Source: Lewinellaceae bacterium
GTDB lineage: Bacteria; Bacteroidota; Bacteroidia; Chitinophagales; Saprospiraceae
Length of the DNA: 64,000 nucleotides
Assembly: GCA_020636445.1 (NCBI GenBank)
Contig: JACJXV010000006.1
Coordinates: forward strand, 1-64,000
Reading direction: 5' to 3'
The first letter of the stretch is position 1, and each line of letters starts with the position of its first letter. Below are positions 7,653 through 15,558 of the stretch, one piece after another. Both the position numbers and the translations under genes were made by a program. Below the pieces are notes generated by a model. It saw only the letters and a list, made by a program, of their open reading frames with translations, was not told where the DNA came from and did no database searches.

Positions 7653-9566
7653 TTATTTCTTATCATCTACTTCTTCGTATTCCACATCCGTGACATCATC
7701 ACCCTGGGTGGCACTACTGCCATTGCTGGCGGTAGTATTGTCAGTAGGAGCTCCTCCTTGCTGCTGGGTAGCCTGGTAAATATCCTGGCTGGCAGCCTGC
7801 CATGCCGTATTCAGCTGTTCGCTGGCCTTATCCATTGCGTCGAGGTCCTCGGCTTTGTGCGCATCTTTCAATGCCGTTAAAGCAGTTTCAATCGCCCCTT
7901 TCTTATCCGCAGGAACTTTGTCGCCATACTCCCGCAGTTGCTTCTCCGTCTGGAAGATCAGTGAATCAGCAGCGTTAAGTTTCTCAGCACGCTCGCGGGT
8001 CTTGCGGTCTGCTTCAGCATTAGCAGCAGCCTCGTTCTTCATTCGTTCGATTTCTTCTTTGGATAATCCGGTAGAAGCTTCAATCCGGATGGACTGTTCT
8101 TTGCCGGTACCTTTATCCTTCGCCGAAACGTGCAGGATACCATTGGCATCGACATCGAACGTTACCTCAACCTGAGGCACCCCACGAGGAGCCGGCGGAA
8201 TACCATCGAGAATAAAGCGGCCAATTGGTCGGTTATCGCGTGCCATGGGTCGCTCACCCTGGAGAATATGGATTTCCACAGAAGGCTGATTATCCGAAGC
8301 AGTTGAGTATACCTTAGATTTCTTGGTTGGAATCGTGCTATTGGCTTCGATGACCACATCGTATACCCCACCCATGGTTTCAATACCCAGTGACAGCGGA
8401 GATACGTCGAGTAACAAAACATCCTGAACATCACCACTCAGTACACCGCCCTGAATAGAGGCACCTACGGCCACTACTTCATCCGGGTTAACTCCTTTGT
8501 TGGGCTTTTTGCCAAAGAATTGCTCAACAGCTTCCTGGATTTTAGGAATCCGTGTTGACCCCCCTACCAGAATAATTTCGTCGATATCCGTTTTTTGCAT
8601 ACCTGCATCTTCCAGTGCTTTCCGGCAAGGCTCGAGGGTGCGATTGACAAGGCTATCAACCATCTGCTCGAATTTTGACCGGGAAAGCTTCACCTGCAAG
8701 TGCTTGGGTACTCCGTCTACAGCGGTGATATACGGCAAGCTGATTTCCGTTTCCGTTGAAGATGAAAGCTCGATTTTAGCTTTTTCAGCAGCATCTTTCA
8801 AGCGCTGTAGTGCAATAGGATCTTTGCGCAAATCAATCGCTTCCTGTTCTTTGAACGTATCGGCAAGCCAATCAATAATTACGCGGTCGAAGTCATCCCC
8901 GCCCAGGTGGGTATCCCCATTGGTGGATTTAACTTCAAAAACACCTTCACCTAATTCCAGGATAGAGATATCAAACGTACCCCCACCCAAGTCGAAAACG
9001 GCGATAGTCATATCGCGGTTACGCTTATCAAGGCCATAAGCAAGTGCAGCAGCTGTCGGTTCGTTAATAATCCGTCGGATGTTCAAACCAGCAATTTCAC
9101 CTGCTTCTTTGGTAGCCTGTCGTTGAGAGTCATTGAAGTAAGCCGGTACGGTTACCACAGCTTCAGTAACTTCCTGACCCAGGAAGTCTTCCGCCACTTT
9201 CTTCATTTTCTGCAGAATAATCGCAGAAATTTCCTGTGGGGTGTATTGACGGCCGTCGATATCGACCCGCACCGTGTCATTATCCCCCTTGGTTACCGGG
9301 TAGGCCGACATTTTGATTTCATTGCCTACTTCGCTGTAACGGTGCCCCATGTAGCGCTTAATGGAAGCAACAGTACGGGTTGGATTGGTGATTGCCTGAC
9401 GCTTGGCAGGATCACCTACTTTCCGCTCACCGTTATCCATGAAAGCCACTACCGAAGGCGTTGTCCGGCGTCCTTCCTCATTAGGGATAACAACGGGTTC
9501 GTTACCCTCCATTACGGCAACACAAGAGTTCGTCGTACCAAGGTCAATCCCGATAATTTTACCCAT
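7653..9566 (-). CDS. dnaK: Hsp70 chaperone DnaK
   Basis: A 637-residue ATP-dependent chaperone of normal length. The nucleotide-binding domain (about 1-380) shows the phosphate motif IDLGTTNS, VPAYFNDSQRQAT, the AVFDLGGGTFD signature and ILVGGSTRIPK. The substrate-binding domain and helical lid follow, then a Gln/Thr/Ser/Gly-rich disordered tail ending in EEVDDKK. It binds exposed hydrophobic segments together with DnaJ and GrpE, neither of which is in this window. It is transcribed alone, between the DUF4249-like gene and the repeat array. The upstream region carries a candidate sigma-54 promoter and two inverted repeats, listed separately. Confidence 0.98.
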   Translation of the reverse strand: MGKIIGIDLGTTNSCVAVMEGNEPVVIPNEEGRRTTPSVVAFMDNGERKVGDPAKRQAITNPTRTVASIKRYMGHRYSEVGNEIKMSAYPVTKGDNDTVRVDIDGRQYTPQEISAIILQKMKKVAEDFLGQEVTEAVVTVPAYFNDSQRQATKEAGEIAGLNIRRIINEPTAAALAYGLDKRNRDMTIAVFDLGGGTFDISILELGEGVFEVKSTNGDTHLGGDDFDRVIIDWLADTFKEQEAIDLRKDPIALQRLKDAAEKAKIELSSSTETEISLPYITAVDGVPKHLQVKLSRSKFEQMVDSLVNRTLEPCRKALEDAGMQKTDIDEIILVGGSTRIPKIQEAVEQFFGKKPNKGVNPDEVVAVGASIQGGVLSGDVQDVLLLDVSPLSLGIETMGGVYDVVIEANSTIPTKKSKVYSTASDNQPSVEIHILQGERPMARDNRPIGRFILDGIPPAPRGVPQVEVTFDVDANGILHVSAKDKGTGKEQSIRIEASTGLSKEEIERMKNEAAANAEADRKTRERAEKLNAADSLIFQTEKQLREYGDKVPADKKGAIETALTALKDAHKAEDLDAMDKASEQLNTAWQAASQDIYQATQQQGGAPTDNTTASNGSSATQGDDVTDVEYEEVDDKK

Positions 9567-9640
9567 GTTATATGATTTTAAAGTTTATGCATTTGATTTC
9601 CCCTTTTCCTTTACAAGGGCTATGCCAAGACCTGTTTTGC

Positions 9641-9656
9641 AGCCATAAGCCTGCCA
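9641..9656 (-). promoter_or_regulatory. Candidate sigma-54 (-24/-12) promoter of dnaK
   Basis: The minus strand reads TGGCAGGCTTATGGCT. Compared with the consensus TGGCACG-N4-TTGCW it keeps the essential GG-N10-GC spacing and differs at one base in each half. The start point would fall near 9630, leaving a leader of about 64 nt before the dnaK ATG at 9566. Confidence 0.5.
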
Positions 9657-9685
9657 GGCCAACCAAAAATGGCAGAAAAAAGACC

Positions 9686-9715
9686 TGACACATCGGCAAA
9701 GGCGCCGAAGTGTCA
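9686..9715. promoter_or_regulatory. TGACAC...GTGTCA inverted repeat upstream of dnaK
   Basis: TGACAC (9686-9691) and GTGTCA (9710-9715) form an inverted repeat with an 18-bp centre that itself contains GGCAAAGGCGCC. Located about 55-85 bp upstream of the predicted start, it sits where a sigma-54 enhancer-binding protein or repressor would bind. Confidence 0.45.
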
Positions 9716-9720
9716 ATCAA

Positions 9721-9735
9721 CTGTCAATATGACAG
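9721..9735. promoter_or_regulatory. CTGTCA-ATA-TGACAG palindrome upstream of dnaK
   Basis: A perfect 6-bp inverted repeat with a 3-bp centre, sharing the TGTCA/TGACA half-site with the inverted repeat 6 bp away. It lies about 90-105 bp upstream of the predicted dnaK start and just downstream of the DUF4249-like gene, whose stop is at 9745. Confidence 0.5.
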
Positions 9736-9744
9736 TTTTGCGGA

Positions 9745-10746
9745 TTATTGGAAATTCAACTGCCGGGTATATCGCCCATCGCGCAGGGAGTCAAGGGATG
9801 GCCCATTCAGGAAAATACCCGTGCGTTGCGCTGTAGCACGGGAAGATAAGACACCAACTCCTTCCGAAATATTGCTAAACACAGGGGTCAGCTGGGAGCT
9901 GGTTATTCCGGTATTGATTTGATTAAGTTGGTAAATATCAGCGAGCTCACGGCCTCCTGCCAATAAGGAGATGGAGATACTATCAAAAACCCGAACACGG
10001 TTAGGAGCATTAGCCAGCGCTTCCCCAATGAATTGGTAAAACTGTTCTCCTTTAATCACCCACTGCTGCCGTTCTTCTTCCGAGGTGCGGACCATGTCGC
10101 GGGTAAGCACCCATTCCAATTGCCGCGAAACAAGCTGCCCGCCAGCTGCCGGATCAGCTTCCCGGTAATTGATTAATAGCCGCAAATCAAAAAGCTGGGC
10201 TTCCAGGGCTGCGGACCAGGCCAGCGTAACATTCCGGTCATAACCCATATTAATGGGATTTGCAGGGGTACCTTCCCGCAAATCCAAGGTTCCCAACACG
10301 GTAGTTTGTGCAGTAACCGGAGGTTTTCCATCTCCCCGATTGATGACTAACTCCAGGATTTCGCCCCCTTTTAAGTTTAAGTCCCTGGCGTGAACCTTGT
10401 ACAAGTAGTTAGGCGATTGCGCAAAAGGACCCGCTTGCCGCGGATAGCCCTCAGCATTGCCATCCACCCGCGATAAATTCACTGTCTTCCCGTTAATTTT
10501 ATTGACCAGTTGAACTTGCAAAGCAGGGTAATACAACGAATCAGGACGTTGTGCTATCGCTGTGGCGTCACCTCCCGGTTCCAGAAATGCCTTTTCTATC
10601 CGAATATAATGAGCAGTATCCTGCCGGGAAATAAACCCGTAGACAATGGGAATATCCTGCCAGGGAGCTTCCAGGGAAAAATCGGTACTGCAGGCCCCCA
10701 AAACCATAATCATCCCCAATAAACCTAAGCGGGCTAATCCTTTCAT
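9745..10746 (-). CDS. Putative lipoprotein, DUF4249-like
   Basis: A 333-residue protein with a lipoprotein signal (lipobox LGAC, Cys about 19). The first mature segment DIPIVYGFISRQDTAHYIRIEKAFLEPGGDA resembles Bacteroidota lipoproteins with a beta-sandwich start, sometimes grouped with DUF4249. The family assignment is tentative and no function is known. It probably faces the periplasm or is anchored to the outer membrane. It is monocistronic; a 330-bp gap separates it from the divergent panB. Confidence 0.55.
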   Translation of the reverse strand: MKGLARLGLLGMIMVLGACSTDFSLEAPWQDIPIVYGFISRQDTAHYIRIEKAFLEPGGDATAIAQRPDSLYYPALQVQLVNKINGKTVNLSRVDGNAEGYPRQAGPFAQSPNYLYKVHARDLNLKGGEILELVINRGDGKPPVTAQTTVLGTLDLREGTPANPINMGYDRNVTLAWSAALEAQLFDLRLLINYREADPAAGGQLVSRQLEWVLTRDMVRTSEEERQQWVIKGEQFYQFIGEALANAPNRVRVFDSISISLLAGGRELADIYQLNQINTGITSSQLTPVFSNISEGVGVLSSRATAQRTGIFLNGPSLDSLRDGRYTRQLNFQ

Positions 10747-11078
10747 GGTGATAACAATTTGCCCAAAAGTAAGCCTTTACCGGTAAAGTATTGATATTGG
10801 ATTCGCCCTTCCTCCGACAAACAAGGTTCTCAGGCTGGCCAGAACAAGGATAAATCCAGCGCAGTACCGCAAAAGCTATTCTTGAGCATTTATATGATTC
10901 CAAACAATAATCAGCTCAACTTGAAGGTAATTATAGAAAAGGATATTCCGTTGAGATTTTCGCTTCTGTCTGACCAACGTTTGAAATGTAATTAAACCAA
11001 TAATCAAGTGGGGAATTTCCAACAGGGAACAAAAGCCGCCATAATTTTTGGTAACTTTCCGCCCTTAAAAACATCTTC
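10747..11078. other. Intergenic region between divergent genes
   Basis: A 332-bp gap between divergent genes, so it should hold promoters for both. The plus strand just before panB (about 11038-11060) has an AT-rich stretch without a clean TAnnTTTG. A 33-codon ORF at 10894-10995 has no supporting signal. Nothing else recognisable. Confidence 0.5.
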
Positions 11079-11894
11079 ATGTCCGTCAACAAGGAAATCA
11101 AGCGCGTTACGACTCATGTGCTGCAAGCCATGAAGGCCGAAGGGCAAAAAATTGCCATGCTTACTGCCTACGACTACTCAATGGCCAAGCTAATCGATGG
11201 GGGTGATGTTGATGTAATCCTGGTTGGCGATTCAGCCTCTAATGTTATGGCAGGCCATGAAACGACCTTGCCGATTACCCTGGATCAGATGATTTACCAT
11301 GCTTCTTCCGTTGTACGAGCAGTAAGGCGTGCGCTGGTAGTGGTAGATCTTCCCTTTGGATCCTATCAGGGTAATTCCAAGTTAGCGCTTGAGTCGGCTA
11401 TCCGCATTATGAAAGAAGCCGGCGCACATGCTGTTAAACTGGAAGGCGGTGCTGAGGTTGCCGATTCCATAAAGCGGATTTTAAAGGCCGGTATACCCGT
11501 CATGGGGCACCTGGGCCTGATTCCACAATCCATTTATAAATTTGGCACCTATACCGTGCGGGCTAAAGAAGAAACCGAAGCCGATAAACTCCGCGAAGAT
11601 GCCCTGTTGCTACAGGAACTGGGTTGCTTTGCTATCGTTTTAGAGAAAATCCCTGCCGGCCTGGCCACCGAAGTAACGCAATCCCTTTACATCCCCACCA
11701 TTGGCATCGGTGCTGGTGGGGGTACTGATGGTCAGGTATTGGTATCCCATGATATGCTAGGTATTACGATGGATTTCACTCCCCGTTTTTTGCGGCGGTA
11801 CCTCAATCTGGCCGAAACGATCCAGGATGCGGTTCGCCATTACACCCAGGATGTAAAATCCCGTGACTTCCCAAATGAGCAGGAGCAATACTAG
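11079..11894 (+). CDS. panB: 3-methyl-2-oxobutanoate hydroxymethyltransferase
   Basis: A 271-residue protein of normal PanB length. It transfers a hydroxymethyl group from 5,10-methylene-tetrahydrofolate to ketoisovalerate, giving ketopantoate for pantothenate and CoA synthesis. Visible signatures are the metal-binding VGDSASNVMAGHETTLPITLDQM, the VVVDLPFGSYQ strand, AVKLEGG, the GHLGLIPQS segment and the C-terminal IGIGAGGGTDGQVLV. It acts in the cytoplasm as a decamer. No other pan gene is adjacent. Confidence 0.97.
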   Translation: MSVNKEIKRVTTHVLQAMKAEGQKIAMLTAYDYSMAKLIDGGDVDVILVGDSASNVMAGHETTLPITLDQMIYHASSVVRAVRRALVVVDLPFGSYQGNSKLALESAIRIMKEAGAHAVKLEGGAEVADSIKRILKAGIPVMGHLGLIPQSIYKFGTYTVRAKEETEADKLREDALLLQELGCFAIVLEKIPAGLATEVTQSLYIPTIGIGAGGGTDGQVLVSHDMLGITMDFTPRFLRRYLNLAETIQDAVRHYTQDVKSRDFPNEQEQY

Positions 11895-12254
11895 TAGTAT
11901 GTCAACTGGGAGGCTAAGGGTTAGTTATCGAATTCTGACCCCAACCAGGCTATGCTCAGAAATTAGAAATTAGAAATGAGAAACCAGAAACCGAAGTGCA
12001 GGAACCACACGCCTGCTCAAAGCTTGTCTGCCTATGGCGGGCTTCGACGGATAAAAAATCGGACGGCGTTTAGTAAAAAACGCTCACCGTTTTCTAACGC
12101 CAGAGTTAACAGTTCACCCCGACAAAGTCAGAGCAGAGTTTTTTGCTTCTCACTGAATTTCTTCATTGACAAAGACTAGTTTACATTTTGCTGTCGTTTA
12201 GCTTTTCAGTAATCTGTTTGCAACCCAACTCCAAACCCATTACGATCATTGGTT
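11895..12254. other. Intergenic region with dispersed-repeat fragments
   Basis: A 360-bp gap. About 11962-11985 holds three TTAGAAA-type heptamers, the same microsatellite found on the other strand at 61891-61934. About 12020-12050 has a GGCGGG-containing fragment, and 12063-12100 an imperfect inverted repeat (GGCGTTTAG...CTAACGCC). These look like remnants of short mobile repeats. The mltG promoter must lie near the right end. Confidence 0.45.
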
Positions 12255-13289
12255 ATGAAATCTGCTTCCCGTCTTTCCGTACTTTTGGCATTGGCTTTCC
12301 TGGTGCTGGTTGGCACCTTCCTCTATCGTCGGCTTTTTGTAGGGGCTATACTTCCGAACACCGGCGAAGAAGTATTCGTAAAGATCCCTACCAATTCAAC
12401 ATTTGAGGAAGTTGTTACCCTGCTATCAGCCCAGGGTATTATCAAAGACGAAGCCTTGTTCCGTCGCTTGGCGGATTATATGAAATACCCGCGTGATCCG
12501 ATGCGCGCAGGTCGTTACAAGGTAGAACCGGGGATGACCACCGTGGAACTCATCCGCTTGCTCCGTAGCGGGCCCCAAAGCCCGGTTAGAGTGGTATTAA
12601 ATAATGAGCGCCTGATCGAAGAAGTCGCTGCTAAAGTAGCTGGATTTCTGGAGCCTGACTCCCTAACGCTGCTTAATCTCCTGACCGATGCCGATTATCT
12701 GGCGAAAATCGGGTATACCCCTGATAATTTAATGACGATCTTCATCCCAAACACCTATGAATTCTTCTGGAACACCTCCCCTGAGCAGTTTATGGACCGG
12801 ATGATTCGGGAGCACAAAGCTTTTTGGGACAAAAACAGCCGGCTCGATAAAGCCAAAAAACTGGGTTTGTCGCCCGAAGAAGTATACACCCTGGCTTCTA
12901 TCGTTGAAAAGGAAACCCTGCGTAATGATGAAAAACCCCGGATTGCCGGGGCCTACCTCAATCGCCTGCGCATCGGGATGCGACTCCAGGCCGACCCCAC
13001 TGCCGTATTTGCCCGCCGCGATTTTACCACCGGCCGGGTAACTGAATTTCATACCAAGTTCGATTCGCCTTACAACACCTATTTATACGCAGGCCTGCCG
13101 CCGGGGCCTATTGCGATGGCCTCCATCTCCAGTATCGATGCCGTGCTCAACCCGGAGAACCACCAGTATATCTATTTCTGTGCCCTGGGCGATGGGACTG
13201 GGTATCACGCCTTTGCTGAATCCTATAATCAGCACTTACGCAATGTGGCACGCTACAAGGAGAACCTCAAAGAACGAGGATTGCTTTAG
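12255..13289 (+). CDS. mltG: Endolytic murein transglycosylase MltG (YceG-like)
   Basis: A 344-residue protein: short cytoplasmic N-terminus, one membrane segment (about residues 7-27) and a periplasmic part. A LysM-like region (about 45-125) precedes the catalytic domain, where EVYTLASIVEKET contains the catalytic Glu and IAGAYLNRLRIGMRLQADPT is the family signature. It cleaves nascent glycan strands and so helps set their length. I take the ATG at 12255; a TTG two codons upstream is possible but unneeded. Confidence 0.95.
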   Translation: MKSASRLSVLLALAFLVLVGTFLYRRLFVGAILPNTGEEVFVKIPTNSTFEEVVTLLSAQGIIKDEALFRRLADYMKYPRDPMRAGRYKVEPGMTTVELIRLLRSGPQSPVRVVLNNERLIEEVAAKVAGFLEPDSLTLLNLLTDADYLAKIGYTPDNLMTIFIPNTYEFFWNTSPEQFMDRMIREHKAFWDKNSRLDKAKKLGLSPEEVYTLASIVEKETLRNDEKPRIAGAYLNRLRIGMRLQADPTAVFARRDFTTGRVTEFHTKFDSPYNTYLYAGLPPGPIAMASISSIDAVLNPENHQYIYFCALGDGTGYHAFAESYNQHLRNVARYKENLKERGLL

Positions 13290-13575
13290 ACCATATCCTA
13301 AAAAAATCGTGGCTTTTTCATATTGCCCCTTTCCTTTTTAGGGGATAACCTTTATTTTTATTCAGTGACCTTTTAGGTTTATATGATACACGTGAGTGAT
13401 TGTACAGTCCTTGAGGTAGTGTTCTAGTTCATAAACCCCGGTTAATGCCCTTCATTTTGCTGGCCATTCTCCGGCACCCGTAATTCCAATCTCCCCTTGT
13501 CATGCCATGGCGCCCTTTTACCATAAGTTCGGGCGGTGTGAACTGTATTGCTTTATTCCACCAAATCAATGCAAC

Positions 13576-15558
13576 ATGAAAAATCGGATATTGAGCCTGG
13601 GAATCTGTTTTCTCTACTCATCCATGATTCCCCTTTTCGCCCAGGAGGCTCCCATGAAGTTCGGAAAGGTTAGTGCCGAGGAACTGCAAATGCGGGTCTA
13701 TGAGCCGGACACGACAGCCTCAGCCCTCGTTCTGGGGGATTACGGAACCCTTGCTTTTCGCTATGAAGGAGATAAAATGGTTACCTATTTGACCCGGCAT
13801 ACTCGCCTGAAAATTCTCAAGAGGGCCGGCTTTGAATATGGGGACATCTCGATCCCGTTTTACAGTAAAAACCGGACCGAGCAAGTTTTCAGCCTGAAAG
13901 CAGAAATATTCCAGCCCGATGGCAGCAAGCGAGCATTGTCCAAACAAGACTTTTTCGAAGAACAAGTGAGTGAAAATGTCACCCGCATCAAGTTTACTTT
14001 CCCCGAGATCCAGGAAGGAAGTATCATCGAGTATCAATATCAACATTCAGATGAGAATTTCTTCACCCTCCCCGAATGGTATTTCCAGGGGGAAGTTCCC
14101 GTCTTATGGAGTGAATATCGCCTGGATGTTCCCCAATTCTATTCCTATGTTGTCCTGACGCAGGGTGCCCAACCGGAGATTGCAGAATCGCCTAAATCAG
14201 CCGAGCGCTTTCTTTGGGGGAACGATATGCTGGATAATGTGGAGGTCACCCATTATCGTTATCGCATGAGCAATGTTCCAGCGCTGCGGGAAGAAGGGTT
14301 CATCACAACCATGGATGATTATCTGGCCCGGATTCGCTTCCAATTAGCTTCTGTAAACTTTAATTCCATCCGGAGGCCAGTGATGAGTTCCTGGCAAAAA
14401 GTAGCTGAAGAACTCAACGAACACCCCTTTTTCGGCTATCAATTAAAGCGAAAAGGAGTACTCAATAAAATCAAATCAGGGCTGGACCCCCTGCTGGCCG
14501 GCACTGAAGATCCCGAAGCACGAATCCGAATCATCTATGATTTTGTCAATAAAAACTACACCTGGGATGGACGTTACAGTTTTCTCTTTAGTGAAGGGAT
14601 GGATAAAATTGACGATCGTAAACAAGGGACATCAGGTGATTTAAACTTATTACTGGTAGCACTACTGCAAAGTTATGACCTGGAAGCCTACCCCATGCTT
14701 GTTAGTACCCGGGGCAATGGCCGACCAGTCGATTTGTACCCAATTCTCGATCAATTCAATCATGTGATTGTTTATGTAAGTCTGGGCGACCGGTATTTGC
14801 TGCTTGACGCAGGTAACAACCACCGGCCAGTCGGATTACTGCGGATAAGTGCCTTAAATCAACAAGGGTGGCTCGTAAATCCAGCTAATCCCATTTGGAT
14901 ACCAATTGTTCCCCAAACCAGTAAATCAGTTCAGTTTTTTCATCTCGACATTGACCCGGAGACTGGCTCCCTCGCTGGATCCCTTTCAGCCTCTTTCGAG
15001 GGATATGAAGCGGTAGATTTTCGGGATGAACTACTGGAATCCACGGGCGTTCGGAAAGTAGCCGAAGATGTTGTGGCCAAAGAAGCGCCGATCATTAATT
15101 ACAGCGAGGTAGAGGTGACTGGTTTAGAGGATCTTTACCAACCTATCCGCTACAAAGCAACCGTTGGCATTCCCGAAGGTGTAAGTGTTGCCGGAGACCT
15201 GATTTATCTCCAACCGGTTATCCTGCCTAATTTTAGCGAGAACCCGTTTAAGCAGATCCAGCGCAGCTACCCTGTTGATATTCCCCATCCGATGGAGTTC
15301 AAATACATCCTCAATGTGGCCTTGCCCCCAGGATACAGCCTTGAAAGTCAACCCGAAAACATAAATCTGGTTCTACCTGATAATCAAGGTCGTTTTTTGT
15401 TTCAATCCCGTTTAACAGATAAATTCTTACAAATAACCAGCACCATTCAGTTACAAAAATTACACTGGGAAGCAGCGGAGTACGCTGGCATCAAACAGTT
15501 TTTCAATTTACTCATCGAGAAACAACAAGAACCTGTTGTTTTGAAAAAAATGAACTGA
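13576..15558 (+). CDS. DUF3857/transglutaminase-like exported protein without catalytic Cys
   Basis: A 660-residue protein. The ATG at 13576 is chosen because it begins a good signal peptide (MKNRILSLGICFLYSSMIPLFAQ). An N-terminal DUF3857 beta domain (about 50-260) is followed by a transglutaminase-like domain (about 300-430) and a C-terminal beta domain. The segment that normally carries the catalytic Cys reads GTSGDLNLLL, with no Cys, while the following FNHVIVYV keeps the His. This Cys-less form is common among Bacteroidota paralogues and suggests a binding rather than enzymatic role. Its stop overlaps the next start by one base (TGATG at 15556-15560). Confidence 0.8.
   Translation: MKNRILSLGICFLYSSMIPLFAQEAPMKFGKVSAEELQMRVYEPDTTASALVLGDYGTLAFRYEGDKMVTYLTRHTRLKILKRAGFEYGDISIPFYSKNRTEQVFSLKAEIFQPDGSKRALSKQDFFEEQVSENVTRIKFTFPEIQEGSIIEYQYQHSDENFFTLPEWYFQGEVPVLWSEYRLDVPQFYSYVVLTQGAQPEIAESPKSAERFLWGNDMLDNVEVTHYRYRMSNVPALREEGFITTMDDYLARIRFQLASVNFNSIRRPVMSSWQKVAEELNEHPFFGYQLKRKGVLNKIKSGLDPLLAGTEDPEARIRIIYDFVNKNYTWDGRYSFLFSEGMDKIDDRKQGTSGDLNLLLVALLQSYDLEAYPMLVSTRGNGRPVDLYPILDQFNHVIVYVSLGDRYLLLDAGNNHRPVGLLRISALNQQGWLVNPANPIWIPIVPQTSKSVQFFHLDIDPETGSLAGSLSASFEGYEAVDFRDELLESTGVRKVAEDVVAKEAPIINYSEVEVTGLEDLYQPIRYKATVGIPEGVSVAGDLIYLQPVILPNFSENPFKQIQRSYPVDIPHPMEFKYILNVALPPGYSLESQPENINLVLPDNQGRFLFQSRLTDKFLQITSTIQLQKLHWEAAEYAGIKQFFNLLIEKQQEPVVLKKMN

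Noticed and set aside
10894..10995. 33-codon ORF in the gap before panB
   Set aside because: No recognisable motif, no promoter or ribosome-binding site, and the length is within chance expectation.
13290..13575. Terminator or RNA gene after mltG
   Set aside because: A CCCCT/AGGGG pairing of five bases (about 13325-13344) is too weak, and no other structure is seen.
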